DNA from: Urechis unicinctus
Lineage: Eukaryota > Annelida > Polychaeta > Xenopneusta > Urechidae
DNA: 64,000 nucleotides
Assembly: GCA_034190875.2 (NCBI GenBank)
Contig: CM067344.1
Span: 74,420,178-74,484,177 of the forward strand
Reading direction: 5' to 3'
In this document: positions 11,755 to 23,897 of the stretch, in pieces
How the letters are laid out: each line of letters starts with the position of its first letter
How positions within the stretch are numbered: the first letter of the stretch is position 1
Position numbers and translations under genes: made by a program
Notes under the pieces: model-generated
Databases searched by the model: none
What the model was told of the DNA's origin: nothing
What the model saw: the letters and a program-made list of their open reading frames with translations, nothing else

Positions 11755-12080
11755 ATATGATGGGAGACCTGAATGCCAGGGTAGGAGCAAGCAATGATTT
11801 CATATGCAATGAATGTGAAAAACATTTGCCTGTGTGAGATGAATATACTTTAGACACAAACCTAACCTCACGATCAAGCCTAGATACAACACTAGACAAA
11901 AGGGGGAAGCACCTTCTTGAAATCTGTATTGGAGCTCAGTTGCGAATACTAAATGGTAGGAAACTGGGCGATACCTTTGGATTCTATACTAGTTACCATT
12001 ATAATGGTAGCAGCACTGTAGATTATGGAATATGCAGTGATTCGCTCTTGCGCAAAATACCTCACTTTGAAATTCTTATT
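11755..12080 (+). pseudogene. APE-type endonuclease C-terminal part of the LINE
   Basis: The segment contains MGDLNARVGA, a GKHLLEICIG stretch followed by LRILNGR, and a GSSTVDYGI ending. These match the C-terminal half of apurinic-type LINE endonucleases, which nick target DNA. One in-frame stop lies inside it. The N-terminal half is absent or unrecognisable; 11170-11755 is AT-rich with no coding signal. Confidence 0.6.
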
Positions 12081-12369
12081 TCTTATCTCTAAAAAGATAC
12101 AGAAAGGAAAGGAAATACTCAAAAAGACATTACAATCAAATTAATAAACTTAACTCTTTACAAAAAACTAACCCAAAGAAGTTCTGGCAATTACTGGAGG
12201 ATATAAAATGATGCAATAACAAATGAAATGATAAAAACCTCGAAAGACCATATGTTACCATGCATAGTTAAACTCTACAACAAAGTGTACTCACATCGAT
12301 TATACCCAGAACAGTGGTGTAAGGGATATATTAGTAATATTTACACAAAAAGAACTATTTTTTAACCCC

Positions 12370-13079
12370 AAAACTATAGAGGGATTACTGTAACCAGTGC
12401 TCTTGGTAAACTATTTAACTACTTAGAAGAAAACAACATTATCTCACGACATCAAGCAGGGTTCAAAAAGAACTCGAGCACTTCTGATCATATTTTTACC
12501 ATGAAAACTATAATTGATAAATATACCAAATCAAAGGGCCAAAAACTATATACATGCTTTGTCGATTTTTGGCAAGCATTTGATAGAGTATGGCACACAG
12601 GGCTGCTTCTCAAATTAGCCAGGCTAGGAATAAATAATTATCATTACAGATATATCAAGGACATGTACTCCTCGGACAAAAGAGTTCGGCAAGGAGATGA
12701 TTTGAGTCCAAGTTTATTCAATATATACATAAACGACTTAGTTGAACAGATTCAAAACAAAGGCCACACATATGAGGTAACGATAGGTTCAACACATTTC
12801 AAATGCCTGTTATATGCAGACGATGTTGTCCTTGTCTCAACTAGCCAGCAGGGTGTCCAGAACTGCATTGATGCAGTGAAGGCATATTCTGAGACCTGGC
12901 GACTAGAAGTCAATTTGAACAAAACAAAAATTATCATATTTAGCAAAAAAGAAACACATCTCAGGGAAAATTTTGTTTATGGAGGCCACCAACTTGAGTG
13001 TGTGGATAATTACCCATATCTTGGAATAAACTTCACCACTAATGGTAAACTGAAGGACTTAAGGCCCTTTACAAACTAA
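12370..13079 (+). pseudogene. LINE reverse transcriptase remnant
   Basis: An open frame at 12501-13079 codes for the RT palm. It has FVDFWQAFDRVW (motif A region), VRQGDDLSPSLFN (motif B), LLYADDVVLVS (motif C with the catalytic Asp pair) and LEVNLNKTKI (motif D). Upstream, about 12380-12500, the same frame family shows the GITVTSALGK and HQAGFKKNSST conserved blocks. The usual stretch between IKDMYSS and the motif B region is shortened, so a block of the palm is missing and the enzyme is probably inactive. The downstream frame 13115-13567 continues the LINE C-terminal region. Confidence 0.75.
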
Positions 13080-13114
13080 ACAAACTCCTGGGTCATAATT
13101 ATAATATATGCACC

Positions 13115-13950
13115 ATGATGCATATCTTCGATCATACCATAAAACCCATACTGTATGTTTCTGAAGTGTGGGGAGTAGATATTGGACTGACCCAGTCACG
13201 ATCCCTAAATGCATTTGAACAAAATCGCGATAATAATAAACTTTCTCAGTTAGATTTAAAATTCGACAGGAGAATACTACACGTAAAAAGACACACCTCG
13301 ATTATAGGAATCAGGGGTGAACTGGATAGACACCCACTTAGTCTTCCTGCCATAACTAATAAGTTATTTCTTTCTATCAAATTAAAATCTGGAGGCAGCC
13401 TAGCCAAGGAAGCACTAATAGAAAGTCAAAATGAACATCCTAAAACGAAAAACTCATGGTTTGGAAAATTAACATCAATATTGGAGCACATACATCTACA
13501 ATACAACAACATTAACGTGCCTGAGAACAAAATAAAGATATTTGCGAAAAAGCTGAAGGTGCTATGAAAACCCTCTATGAAAAATTCTGGCGCGACAAAC
13601 TCAACAACACTAACAGCCTATCTGGATGACACGGGGGAAATAAACTGAGAATCTACAAACTTTTCAAACAACACTTTGGAATCAAGGAATACTTACTAAA
13701 TATAGACAATATCAACCACAGAACTGCAGTATCACAACTACGCCTGAGCTGCCATCCACTAAATATAGAATCAATGAGGGTAACCATCTCCAATCCAAAT
13801 GATAGAATATGTCAGTGTTGCGCAATGCAAGCTACAGAAGACGAAACGCATTTCATGATCACATGCCCCAAATATCAAAATAAAAGAGCCTCATTGTTCA
13901 ACGATATTGCCAAAAACAACAAACAATTTTTCTCACCTGTCACCCAATGA
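13115..13950 (+). pseudogene. LINE ORF2 C-terminal region with Cys/His tail
   Basis: An open frame from 13115 to 13567 and following sequence to about 13945 carry the end of the LINE polyprotein. The tail reads RICQCCAMQATEDETHFMIT, a Cys-Cys-His pattern typical of the end of many LINE ORF2 proteins. Frames change along the way, so it is not intact. Confidence 0.6.
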
Positions 13951-14135
13951 CTAATATATTTGGGTGATGAGTAACGAGGACAAACTCCTATGTAAAAACA
14001 TTGGCAAATTTATAAGGGAGTCGCTCGAGACTAAAAAACTGGCTCTAAATGGCCAACAACCCTCAGTTGCAGGTCTCTCGGTTAGTGGTCTCGCATAGAA
14101 ATCTAACCCTGTTACTATGCTTTATCTTAATGTGT

Positions 14136-14231
14136 ACTATTTATATTGAAATGGCTTTAGTTTTGCGGTATAATTAGTTGCACACTTATTATGTCTTCCA
14201 ACGATAGTTGGAAGACATATTGGTTTAGCCA

Positions 14232-14269
<38 letters not shown>

Positions 14270-15074
14270 CTCCAGTCAAGGTTTTTCGGGCTTTTCTCCG
14301 GAACGGTTAAACATATCAACATGAAATTTTGGGGAATGATAGATCAAGTTGAGACACAACTGGCGATCCAATTTGACGCGCATGCGCAGTGTTGGAGGCT
14401 TATGGGATCGATTTTTCGTCGATTTTTTCCCCCATTTTCTGTAACTATCTCCTCCATAACTACTGCAGTTACGAACATATGAGTTATATGGTTGTAACAA
14501 GCAATTATCGTAGCATGGAATAGGCGAAAAAAATACTTGTTTTACCTTTTGTACTTTGTATAATGACATATATTTTAGAGTACCTATCGCGATTTTTGCT
14601 ACGATCCTCGCTGATATCTCTGAAACGGCTGTATTTACGGACATGAAATTTTGTCAGTATTTAGAACTTGGCCTCGTGATAATGATTGTAACAGTATTTT
14701 TAGCATTCACAGTAACAAAAAAACAGTAAAAAGGACCATTAGTTTCAAGGTTTTCTACTGCAGCAGCATTAGTGGCAGGACATTGTTTGTAGGCCAAATC
14801 TTACGTAATCCAAAAGGCCTTGGCTGGGTTTGCATTGACTTGGGTAGGGGGTCATGTCAAAACAGGCCAAACTTACGTAATCAATCAGCGGCAGCATTCA
14901 TCGCTTTCGCGGTGTATTGACTTGGTTTAGGGGTCATGTCAAAAATCTAAGCGGCAGCAGCTTGTGATCTTATAATAGTGCGCGTTACCAGCTATTATCG
15001 GTCCGTGTATATACTGTCTTTATGTCTCAGCGACAGTGTGCACTGGATGTCCCGTGCAATCAAAGCGGGTATAT
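14136..15074. other. Hairpin, poly-T run and unassigned repeat-like DNA
   Basis: A perfect inverted repeat at about 14191-14218 (ATGTCTTCCAAC, GATA loop region, then GTTGGAAGACAT) is followed by a T run of more than 30 bases at about 14238-14269. The sequence beyond (14275-15074) has no recognised gene. A pair of partly similar segments near 14795-14850 and 14845-14955 repeat 'TTACGTAATC' and 'GGGTCATGTC'. The TCGGTCCGTGTATATAC string at 14998 matches the ends of the repeat family listed at 50618. Confidence 0.45.
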
Positions 15075-15098
15075 ATACGCAAACACGCATACACGCAC

Positions 15099-15113
15099 AT
15101 ATATATATATATA

Positions 15114-15165
<52 letters not shown>

Positions 15166-15690
15166 TACCCTCCAAGTATAATAGCACCACCAGAAACACA
15201 TATATAGAGATATAGATACAGGGAGAGACATACAGATATATATACAGAGATTCTGACAGAGACTATATATATATATATACACATAGATAGAAATATAGAA
15301 AGAGATAAGAGAAAGACATATATACAGAAGACATATATTTATATATATACCCTATAACATATATTATATACATATATATATATATACGGAGATAAGATAT
15401 ATATATCCATGGGAGACATGCCGTTGGCGCATGCACTCTACATATTTTACCACCGATATGACACAGATACTATAGATACCCTGTACTATAGAGAGAGACG
15501 AAAATATATAGTAGATATTAGGAGTTTATATTCAGATGTGTATATATATATCTATCTCTCTCTATATATACTATATAAATCGTATAATATATCTATATAC
15601 CACCCCCACACACCACATACTAGATAGAATAATATATTAATATATATATCTAGATCAGATAATAAATAAATATATATATAGATATATATA
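15099..15690. repeat. AT-rich microsatellite cluster
   Basis: A long (TA)n run at about 15117-15165 is followed by about 500 bp of imperfect TA, AGA and ATAT tracts to about 15690. Open frames translating as repeated Ile-Tyr are artefacts of the repeat. Confidence 0.9.
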
Positions 15691-15699
15691 TACAGGAAA

Positions 15700-18650
15700 T
15701 CCACATTGCTGGTCGTCCAGGCCACATGCCGTTGGGGGAATCCTAACCTTACCCACGTGGGTCTGTGTGTGTGTTGTGTGCATCACCAAGCAACAGCAGT
15801 TTGGACCGACTATCACTGGGATATCCCAAAGGTCTTTTTGCACCAAAATGTGACCACCATTTGTACGGACGTACAGTCAGGTTGTCACAGGAGCTGTGGA
15901 TCAAAAGGTAAGCAGTCAATTAGTAAACCCCAAGCCCTGAGACCGGCTTTCACTTGGTTAGGGCTGCAGGCTTATTAATAAGGGGACAAGGCGCAACACC
16001 GAAGGGTTGACATTGGGAAGGGGATGCGGTGCCTGCCGAATCAACATGCGCACCAGTTCAATCACAAGACCCAACTGTCCAATAGATAAATGCTCGTCAA
16101 CACGCTGTACCAAGGTGCAGTTGTTTCTGGTTTTACATCAAGCTCGGCAAGATGGCTCTGGAAGAAGTACCCTCGAAGCTTGACTTCACGCCTTGCAGCC
16201 TGGGCACAAAGGACATCCTTAGCAAACAAGGGATTATACCAGACAACGAGCAGTTCCGTACTCTCTTGTCACAGGCCAATTCCGTCAACCAACAGCACAT
16301 TGAGCCCCAGCTTTTAGACCCTCAGATGACCAAAATAAATGTGAGATGACGTTTATTGCCCTGGGTATGGCTGCGACTAGCATGGCTCGCCACGTAATAT
16401 TATGACAGCAGTTTGGGATATATGCCATAAGACCTGAGTAGTGAGCACGGCTTTTTTCAGGTCATTTTGAGGCTCCTTCTTGAATACATGACAATGGATC
16501 TTACGACACGCTGCACACAAACAATCTACTAAAGCCGAAGAGCTATTGGATGGGCATTACAGCCATCAAGAACCTTGTAGCAGCCATGATGGCTTCTGAG
16601 GAAGATGCCTGGGATTGACTTAAAAAGCAGGCTATTTGGTAGATCTACCTGCTTACATCTAGACACATTCCTCTGTAAAACTTTGATGTGTCTGCACCTC
16701 ATGAGGTTTCTTCCTCATGACAGATTGAAACGCCGGACTTCCAAGTATACCCTCACTGTAGATTACGTGGCTACAAACAGCAGAACCATTGACTACAAAA
16801 GAGGTTGAAGATGCAATTACAAGTAAATCATGCAAAGACCACTGCATTAGCCCCAACTGCTTCAGATCGACCCTGGACGGGAGTTTATGGGCCAGTGAGC
16901 CAGCTTCTACCCAACCATAAGGTTTCCATTAGCCGTGGTCATGTAGATGTCCATTGCAAACAGGCTATTGTGGAACGCTTTAACCGCACTCTTGCAGGGC
17001 AGCTCTTTGTTAAAACTTCTATCTGGAGAGCAGTCAACTGAGGGAGTTTTTCTCGGTGTAAGCTATTGTCTCTGTAATTAACAATGAGGTTGGCAGGTTA
17101 AAAGCCCAAAGATGTCTAGGATTGACATAACAACATTGACCAGCCAGTTGAGCTGTACACGTGGCCAGGTCATCATGGAAGATATTGGCCCGCGCAAAGG
17201 TTTGGCTGGGGATGAGGGGCCATAGTTTGTCCTTCTCACTGGCTCTCACGAGTCTAACATCAACACACTTTCATCAGCTTGTACAGATCTTTTTCAAAGT
17301 GGTTGGTTGGCTTCTTCCGAAGCTTAGTGTTTAGTCTGATATAGGGCTCCATCCAGTGGCTCTGATCAAAATGATGGATCTTCTTCAGGCACATGCACTG
17401 GGACAGATACAGCTATATGTTACGTTCCTTGTCGCGGAAGTTGGGGGCAAGCTTTTCAACCTGTGTTGACGCCACCCCAACACCTAGCAGGTTGTGCTGA
17501 TACAGCCATCCACTCCTAGCAGGTTGTGCTGATACAGCCATCCACTCCTAGCAGGTTGTGCTGATACAGCCATCCACTCCTAGCAGGTTGTGCTGATACA
17601 GCCATCCACTCCTAGCAGGTTGTGCTGATACAGCCATCCACTCCTAGCAGGTTGTGCTGATACAGCCATCCACTCCTTGACAGCCATGCGCTCTGAGGCC
17701 TATGGGTAGGTTGTGTGCCATCCATGCAACTCCTTAGGATACCCAGGGTCCATTTCAAGGATGAAGTCCCCAGGGCTGTCAAGTGGATGTACGGCAATAA
17801 GTGTTTCATAGAAAAGTGGTCCCCATCTACCCACCTGAAGTCACTTGTTGGTAGCGGTTGGCTTGGGCGCCGTTGAAGGTGCGCAGCTGGCCCAGGGAGA
17901 ATGGAATATATTTTTCTGTGTTGTTCGGAATGCATCAGACGCTGCCCTCCACTTTCGAAATTGCATGCATCAGGAACACAACCGTCAGTGGTGTTTTGGG
18001 GAAAAAGGCGCAGCTTGAGGTTACAGGCGCTATGGCCTGCACCTCCGTACTTACCGGTGATGGAACAGTGGTCGTGGAATGCTTTCCTGCAACTATCAGT
18101 GGCTTGTTGTATGCGTGACACAGGGTGCTGTCACTGTGGGTGCGCCTATCGTTGGTTCTCATCACCATGTTCTTAGGTTGATCTTGCGCTCCTTCTCCTG
18201 GATGACTGATCTGAGGAAATGCTCTGCACATTTGGTCCTCTGTATTCTTTTGAAGCCCGGGTGAACCAATCAAACGTACAACTTTATAGCAGTATGTCTC
18301 ATCCTGCACAGCCTTCTGATTATTGTTCATCGCTATATTAAGTTCTCGTCTCTCAATTCTGGTACTGAGGGCCTCAAAGTAGGTATAGATAATGTAAAGA
18401 GGTGGGAGATGTTTGTGGTGGTTCTGATATGTGTTTTTCCCATCTCTGGGATCTCTACTATCCTTGCGCTCTGGCCGATCCCCCGAGATTCTGGATCGTG
18501 CTTCTCTAAGAGGTTCTCCGGTGAGAAGCCGTGGGAGACACCTCTCGCAGAAATACTGGTGCTTGTTCCTGTCGTATAGCATTCAGACTGCTTGTTCAAC
18601 CTTTGAACAATCACTCCCAGCCACATACATTGAGGATAAGGCCGTTTAGC
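15700..18650. mobile_element. Polinton/Maverick element fossil
   Basis: A minus-strand part at about 17612-18640 resembles the Polinton protein-primed DNA polymerase B region; its HNH-like HC...ITGKYGGAGH...CN block is a family hallmark. A plus-strand part at about 16925-17041 carries AIVERFNRTLAG, the end of the catalytic core of a Polinton-type retroviral-like integrase. Other plus-strand frames at about 16090-16810 are probably also parts but were not recognised. The element is heavily broken, lacks recognisable ends, and holds a minisatellite inside. It looks old. Confidence 0.6.
17485..17676. repeat. Perfect 6 x 32 bp minisatellite
   Basis: Six head-to-tail copies of a 32 bp unit beginning TAGCAGGTTGTGCTGATACA fill exactly 192 bp, with no difference that I can see between copies. 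It lies inside the Polinton fossil. Perfect copies imply recent expansion or array homogenisation. It is not a CRISPR array because there are no unique spacers. Confidence 0.95.
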
Positions 18651-19286
<636 letters not shown>

Positions 19287-22200
19287 TTAGCTCACGTCTG
19301 TTTCAATGAGCGATGTTGTCTTGGACTCGCTACTTTGGGGATCAGTAGTGACTGTAATCACATGCTGCTCAGAGGATACTGGACGGAACAACACATACGC
19401 CCCCAGACAGCAAATGACGGCTAACACCTTTTCCGCAGTGGCTACAGCTGTCATCTTAATGGCAAGGCTCGTAGAGTCATATACCCAGCAGGCACCCTGC
19501 CTGTCACTCCCACCATATTGCCATACCGCGCAAGATGTGTCGATTATCAAACCGAAAACTATAGGACCTGGAAAATTACCTGAAAGCACAAATCCTTGAT
19601 GGGTAAATATGCATGATGACTTTGATGGAGCAGTATATAATATTGTACTATATCAACCATACTCGGGAGGTACGATTCAAGCATTGGTGACTCACCTAAA
19701 AACCTAACGACCGTCCAGTAGATTCCAAAACCAATCGTTTTGTTTTCTGCCGGTAAAATCCGCGTGACGGCCGTGACACCGCCTGTGTTGGCCGTCAGCA
19801 TGATAAGACTGAGCAGGACGAAGAGTGGTATGAAGACGTAGAAAACAGAACAGTCCTGGTCACAGTAACCGTCCACGGTCTGGCCGGAGAGCACCCGCTC
19901 GGACATCCTTACCCCAACCGTCGACGATATACTACTGGGCGACGACGACGAATCCACACAACTACAATCGCTGAAACTCTGCCGAAAAGCACAAGATCAA
20001 ACGACTGGTGACGTTATATGTAACAGATCATTTGTCTGATTATGATTCGATGTGTGCATTCGCATGTAGAACTAAAATCCAAACAGTGTACAAATCTAAA
20101 ATGGAATTGTATTCGTTCGTAAGCTCAATGCAGTGCGAGCAATTGTACAAATGCTAATGTGAGTTTCAACTCATATCAAGATAACTCAAACGCCTCAAAT
20201 ACAACCTTATGAAATAGAGACATGATGCATTGATCATGTCGTGGGCTTATGAAAATATCAATATTTACCCATAAACAAGTTCGATTATGTAAATCCTCGA
20301 ACATAGTAGTCCACTAATACCCACCCGGAAGCTCTGATTTTGCTGAGTACATCCGGCGTAACATGGTGAGAAATAGACCAATCCATCGTCACCACAGACG
20401 GGCAAAAACTGGTCCGTGTTACAATGACAGTGCTGATTGCAAGGGGAGGTCAACTCAGTCGTGTTGCTGCATGACAAAAGAACAACAACGAACAGTCTCG
20501 TTAAGTCGTCGGTGTGAAGCCAAAGATAGTAAAACAGCCGGCCAGCATATGTAATATGAGTGGTTTGGTATGTAATTACGTGTGGGTGTATGGCACGTTG
20601 ATTCCGGCCAGTGGTGGCGTGGGGCAAGTGATGAGGAATGCTGTAGAAATAGCACCAGCCAATAAGAGACACACTATACACTGCCTAAGAAGACCCTTCA
20701 CGTCCAGTCGAAGCACGTGGGGAACAACTCCTCCAAGAAACTGTCCCAAAGAGGCCCCAATCAGCGTCAACATACCTGGATATAGACAGAAACGTGGAAA
20801 ACATTTCAAGATTTATGCCAATAAGTGGGAAGTGAGCCGTGACACTATACCCAGCAGTTTATAGCCCGGCTCCACTGGCCAATTGTGAGCCGTGACACTA
20901 CAACCACCAGCATATAGCCCGGCTCCGCCGGCGCATTGTGAAACGTGGCACTACACTCACCAGCATATAGCCCGGCTCCGCTGGCCGATTGTGAAACGTG
21001 GCACTACACTCACCAGCATACAGCCCGGCTCCGCTGGCCGATTGTGAAACGTGGCACTATACCCACCAGCATATAGCCCGGCTCCGCTGGCTGATTGTGA
21101 AACGTGGCACTACACTCACCAGCATACAGCCCGGCTCCGCTGGCTGATTGTGCAAACTGGAACTGGAGAATCTGTGGGAAGAATGCGTTGAAGCCAAAGA
21201 TGGAGCCTCCCTCTAGCATAGAGGCAATCATGAGGAAGATGAACGGTGGCAAAGAGAGGATGTGCTTGACAGAGGCCGCGAGACTCATCTGGGACTCGCC
21301 GTGTACAGGGGACTTCTTCTTCGCATTCCCTTGTACAACACAAAATACTCACTTGCTGTGGAAGGTTGATGATAAATCAACACCAATACTGATGATGGGG
21401 CAGAGGGAAAGGTGACTATAAGGTGTGTTCACCTACCTGGCAGAGTTCGAGGGAATGGAGCCAGGAGTAAAGCAACAAAGAAGCAGGCAGCAGACGAAAT
21501 GAGGTAGGACATCCACCAGGCTCCAACCCATCCCGGCTCACTGACATCACCTAGCACACTGATAAACACAATCCGGCTCACTGACATCATCTAACGTACT
21601 GATAAACACAATCCGGTTCAATGACATCACCTAGCACACTGATAAACACAATCCGGCGCACTGACATCACCTAGCACACTGATAAACACAATCCGGTTCA
21701 CTGACATCACCTAACACACTGATTAACACAATCCGGCTTACTGACATCACCTAACACACTGATAAACACAATTCGGCTTACTGACATCACCTAACGCACT
21801 GATAAACACAACCCGGTTCACTGACTTCACCTAACACACTGATTAACACAACCCGGCTTACTGACATCACCTAACACACTGATAAACACAATCCGGCTTA
21901 CTGACATCACCTAACACACTGATAAACACAATTCGGCTTACTGACATCATCTAACACACTGATAAACACAACACGGCTTACTCACATCACCTAACACACT
22001 GATGAACACAATCCGGCTTACTGACATCACCTAACACACTGATAAACACAATCCGGCTTACTGACATCATCTAACGCACTGATAAACACAACCCGGCTTA
22101 CTGACATCATCTAACACACTGATAAACACAACCCGGCTTACTGACATCATCTAATATACTGAATACATAACTAGGTTCATACACTGATAAACACACCACG

Positions 22201-23897
22201 GCTCACTGACTTCATCTAACACACTGATAAACACAACCCGGCTTACTGACATCATCTAACGCACTGATTAACACAGCTCGTGTCATTGACATCATCTAAC
22301 ACACTAACATACACATCCATCTAACACAGATAAACACAGCCCGATGTATTAGCGCCATCTAACACAACCCTAGCTCGGACTATAGATGTCATCCAACACA
22401 TTGATAAACGCAACCGAAAGTTTGACGTAACCTTTCTGGTTGCGCACCTGCATCATTGCTTTATATGATGGGAATATAAGCTCTTCTTGGGGAACGGAAA
22501 GCCACCCCTTCTACCTCTGCCTCGTCGAACTTGGCCAGCAAATATATCTATAAATGCTACACATTGGTATTATTGGTTATGATATGGACTCCGTAACAGA
22601 TTAACATTACTTGTTACCCGTTACAAGCCCGATGAATCTATATATTTAAAAACATCACGCCCACTGCAGCTCATCTTCCTCGTACATTGCTACCTTATCA
22701 TCATGAACATTCCCTGACAAAGCGTAATATCTACACCAGTTACTCCCCCTCTTGTGCCAAACACCGCGTAAAAGCAACCTTATACTAGGAAAACTACCCA
22801 ATATACTTTTGCCATGGAAACCCTTGCCTTTGATATCCTACCCCTAGTTTCATACACCAGGTACCACGCCCCTGTAGCGACATGCACTGTGCATCCCTTA
22901 CCTTGCGTGGATGCCTTTGTCAATGTCGACGTAGAATCTAAGCAGCTGACCCCCCACGACGTAGCCTAATCCCGGGCCAACTGTCTGGAATGTGAACATG
23001 AGACCTGCAGATGACGAACAGTGGTTGCATTACATGAGCTGTCCTGCCTCCTCGGCTTGGGACTGGTGTAGCCTTCATGTACACGCGGTTACCTATGTAG
23101 AGAGGTATGCTGTCTGTGTGGATGTTGTCGTCCATGTAGGGAATGGCGAGAGTGTGTAGAGTAGCGGTACCCACGGCCTGCAGACACTGACCAGTCATGA
23201 ACACCCACAGCGGCCACAAACCTCCAATGTCCATTTTAACATCCAACCCGCTGTCAGATGAAGAGTTCCCTGCGTTAATAACGTAATTAATGACAACGGG
23301 GATGTTTACGAACTTGACGAGACTCGATATATCCCACATGTTCAATGAATGACTTACGTGCAGGACATAACGATACCACACCTTCACCACTGGTGTACTC
23401 AGGTGACAGGAAGTGCGGAAGCGTCATGATCAGACTGCCTATACCCATGACAACGGCGGACATCGCCAAGAGACGGCCTTTGTTAGTGGTGCCCGACCCA
23501 AGCCAGCCACACAGGAGAGCCAGAAAGCCAGCGGCTAGCTCGTGCGAACTTGCCAACCACGCCACGGACGAACTGGGTAGACCATAGCGACGCTCTAACG
23601 TGGACGTGTTGCTTGGGGTAACACCGCTGACAACGAAACCTCTTCACAACAAGAGAATACAACGTCTTACAGCAGTGAAATGCTGAATTTATAGAGAGCC
23701 CCGTTGGAGAAGTCATTTAGATTGTCTGTTTCATTTCCCAAGTAGGATGAATAAACTTGCTGACCGTTTGTGAAGCTGTAACAACAGATGACAGTCAGTA
23801 GCACTCTGGGGCGGGCTGCATTCTGTAGACACCTAGGTCTCCACGGACCAAATCCACATTTCACATCATCTTCATCAGGATCGCTCTCTTCTGTCAT
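19287..23897 (-). CDS. Organic anion transporter (OATP/SLCO family), ten exons, 640 aa
   Basis: OATPs are plasma-membrane carriers with about 12 membrane spans that move bile salts, hormones and drugs. Coding exons in transcript order are 23765-23897, 23358-23639, 23093-23269, 22902-23004, 21437-21540, 21120-21329, 20580-20775, 20325-20466, 19696-19978 and 19287-19579. Their lengths sum to 1923 bp and every exon phase matches its neighbour, giving 640 residues plus stop, normal for the family. Diagnostic features are TLERRYGL near the N-terminus, GPGLGYVVGG, EPGWVGAWW, the Kazal-like Cys-rich loop of exon 8 (PVCGDDGLVYFSPCYAGC) followed by FSDCSCV, and NFPGPIVFGLIIDTSCAVW near the C-terminus. 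All splice sites are GT-AG. The exon 1 donor (AACG|GTCAGC) is weak. Two minisatellites cover splice sites of exons 5 and 6. The exact SLCO subfamily cannot be told by eye. Confidence 0.93.
20833..21150. repeat. 53 bp minisatellite repeating the SLCO exon 6 donor site
   Basis: About six copies with a 53 bp period, several differing by few bases, run from the end of exon 6 into the following intron. On the minus strand each unit holds a copy of the exon end (CAGCCAGCGGAGCCGGGCTG then TATGCTG) followed by GTGAGT or GTGGGT. The array is thus a series of duplicated 5' splice sites. I placed the used donor at the first copy, since it keeps the frame. Confidence 0.9.
21531..22300. repeat. 40 bp minisatellite repeating the SLCO exon 5 acceptor site
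   Basis: About 19 copies of a 40 bp unit (for example CTGACATCACCTAACACACT then GATAAACACAATCCGGCTTA) fill the intron before exon 5. On the minus strand each unit contains GTGATGTCAG, the exact acceptor context of exon 5, followed by a sequence like the first exon bases (TGAGCCGG or TAAGCCGG). Copies become irregular beyond about 22140. The rest of the intron, 22300-22900, has no other recognisable feature. Confidence 0.92.

Larger units (their letters stand above)
10108..14135 (+). mobile_element. Broken LINE (CR1/L2/jockey-like) with NADAR-like and SGNH parts, endonuclease and RT
   Basis: Parts occur in the order expected of a non-LTR retrotransposon. A NADAR-like stretch spans about 10280-10570, an SGNH esterase about 10655-11163, an endonuclease C-terminal part about 11755-12080, a reverse transcriptase about 12370-13080 and a tail with a Cys/His-rich end about 13115-13950. 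The RT carries the YADD catalytic box and VRQGDDLSPSLFN. The endonuclease part shows MGDLNARVGA and GSSTVDY. Several internal stops and a missing block in the RT palm show that it is dead. SGNH-bearing first ORFs are known in CR1-type LINEs, so that superclade is my best guess. The left boundary is uncertain because the preceding sequence is capsid fossil. Confidence 0.75.

Noticed and set aside
14978-15282. Open frames on both strands through the TA-rich tract
   Set aside because: They translate as Ile-Tyr repeats and exist only because (TA)n lacks stops.
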